From JAADHU01 sp964446495 (GTDB lineage Bacteria; Pseudomonadota; Gammaproteobacteria; Steroidobacterales; Woeseiaceae), in NCBI GenBank assembly GCA_964446495.1, contig CAYUOY010000092.1, forward strand, positions 1 through 15,579: DNA of 15,579 nucleotides, read 5' to 3'. The notes under the pieces are model-generated. The model was given only the letters and a program-made list of their open reading frames with translations, searched no databases and was not told the origin of the DNA. Positions 14,797-15,579 of this stretch are shown here, piece after piece (position 1 is the first letter of the stretch; every line of letters starts with the position of its first letter). A program made the position numbers and the translations under genes.

Positions 14797-15579
14797 ATGC
14801 CAAAAATTTCTTCTCTGATTAGTCGCATTTCCGGGCCGGAGTCGGCGGCGTGGGACGTTGGTGATCTGGCCTTCAGGCGCATGAGTCAGGGCCATGACAT
14901 AATCCATCTTGGTGTCGGGGACCCGGATCTGGATACGCCACGGGGCATCCGGGAAGCGTTGAGCCGCGCTCTCGACGGGGGCAAGACACACTACTCACCG
15001 TTGGCGGGCGAGCAACGATTGAGAGAAGCCATCGCCTCTCATGCTCGCGCGCTTTATGGCGGTGACATTCAGGCCGAGCAAGTGGTGGTGTGCAATGGCG
15101 CACAGGGCGCCTTGTTCTCGGTCCTTCTTGCCATCGCGGGTCACGGCGACGAAGTGGTCATACTGGAGCCGGCCTATGCGACTTACCCTGCCGTAGTACA
15201 GGCAGGAGGCGCGACAACGGTACGAGTCGCGCTCGAAGAAAAAGCCGGTTACCAGCTTGATGTTGAGAAAATCAATACCGTTCTGAATGACAGCACCAGG
15301 GCAGTCCTCGTGAATTCTCCTGGCAATCCCTCCGGTGCGGTTTTCAGTCAGACCGCCATGAACGACCTCGCGCGCCTTTGTGCCGAGCGCGGAATCTGGC
15401 TGATTTCCGACGAGGTCTATTGGTCCTTTTGCTACGAAGGAAAACATGTCTCACCGTACGAGCCGGCGCAAACGCGCTCCAGTGTGATTGTGGTTAATTC
15501 CCTCTCGAAATCGCATGCGATGACCGGCTGGCGGATAGGCTGGGTTATCGCAACACCGGAAATGGCGGCGGCATTGACG
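14797..15579 (+). CDS. Class I/II aminotransferase, arginine:pyruvate (AruH)-like, partial (runs off right edge)
   Basis: The visible 261 residues cover the start and PLP core of a fold-type I aminotransferase: G-V-G-D-P-D-L-D-T-P (39-48), T-H-Y-S-P-L-A-G (64-71), Asn177 in S-P-G-N-P-S-G, Asp205 and Tyr208 in I-S-D-E-V-Y, the PLP lysine Lys238 in N-S-L-S-K-S-H-A-M-T-G-W-R-I-G-W, and Arg246. From memory, the motif E-G-K-H-V-S-P and the S-L-S-K-S-H-A-M-T-G-W-R block resemble Pseudomonas AruH, which transaminates arginine with pyruvate to 2-ketoarginine. Broader aspartate or aromatic aminotransferases share parts of this pattern, so the substrate is unsure. No stop is reached; about 130 further residues are expected. 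The ATG at 14797 follows the MerE-like gene by 11 bases and has a poor ribosome site, suggesting translational coupling. Confidence 0.85.
   Translation, partial: MPKISSLISRISGPESAAWDVGDLAFRRMSQGHDIIHLGVGDPDLDTPRGIREALSRALDGGKTHYSPLAGEQRLREAIASHARALYGGDIQAEQVVVCNGAQGALFSVLLAIAGHGDEVVILEPAYATYPAVVQAGGATTVRVALEEKAGYQLDVEKINTVLNDSTRAVLVNSPGNPSGAVFSQTAMNDLARLCAERGIWLISDEVYWSFCYEGKHVSPYEPAQTRSSVIVVNSLSKSHAMTGWRIGWVIATPEMAAALT

Overview
The window reads as chromosomal DNA from an environmental proteobacterium, most likely a gammaproteobacterium. The evidence is close similarity, recalled rather than searched, of metB, gabD, nnrS, the CaiB-type CoA-transferase and the arginine-type aminotransferase to proteobacterial families; Shine-Dalgarno and sigma-70-like signals; and Sec and Tat signal peptides. 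No phage, transposon, CRISPR, rRNA or tRNA was seen. All genes are on the + strand except the left-edge gene and the CoA-transferase.

Left part (1-5000). The 5' end of a DUF222/HNH-type gene leaves the window on the left. Its promoter is near-consensus and carries an SOS-box-like palindrome over the -10 box. After a 474-base gene-free stretch come three separately spaced genes that all act on peptides: a secreted S9-type serine peptidase, a signal peptidase I with an unusual extra N-terminal membrane region, and a secreted self-cleaving P1/DmpA-type aminopeptidase. The last is followed by a strong hairpin. This part looks AT-richer than the rest.

Middle (5000-10800). An NnrS membrane protein is followed by a well-formed promoter, a SAM-I (S-box) riboswitch and metB (cystathionine gamma-synthase), so methionine synthesis here appears to be controlled by SAM-sensing RNA. 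Convergent to metB, and overlapping its end, is a class III CoA-transferase resembling the glutarate enzyme SUGCT. Divergent from that is a GabD-type semialdehyde dehydrogenase. The two could form a glutarate semialdehyde to glutaryl-CoA step, although succinate semialdehyde oxidation by GabD alone is equally possible.

Right part (10800-15579). Four closely spaced + strand genes may be co-transcribed: a Tat-exported aldo/keto reductase, a hotdog acyl-CoA thioesterase, a PepSY-type membrane protein with paired histidines, and a secreted metallo-beta-lactamase-fold hydrolase. A terminator-like hairpin follows. A small MerE-like CPCH membrane protein then sits 11 bases before an arginine:pyruvate-type aminotransferase that runs off the right edge.

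The items most worth checking are the metB SAM-I riboswitch and its leader, the orphan MerE-like gene, and the SOS-like promoter of the DUF222 gene.
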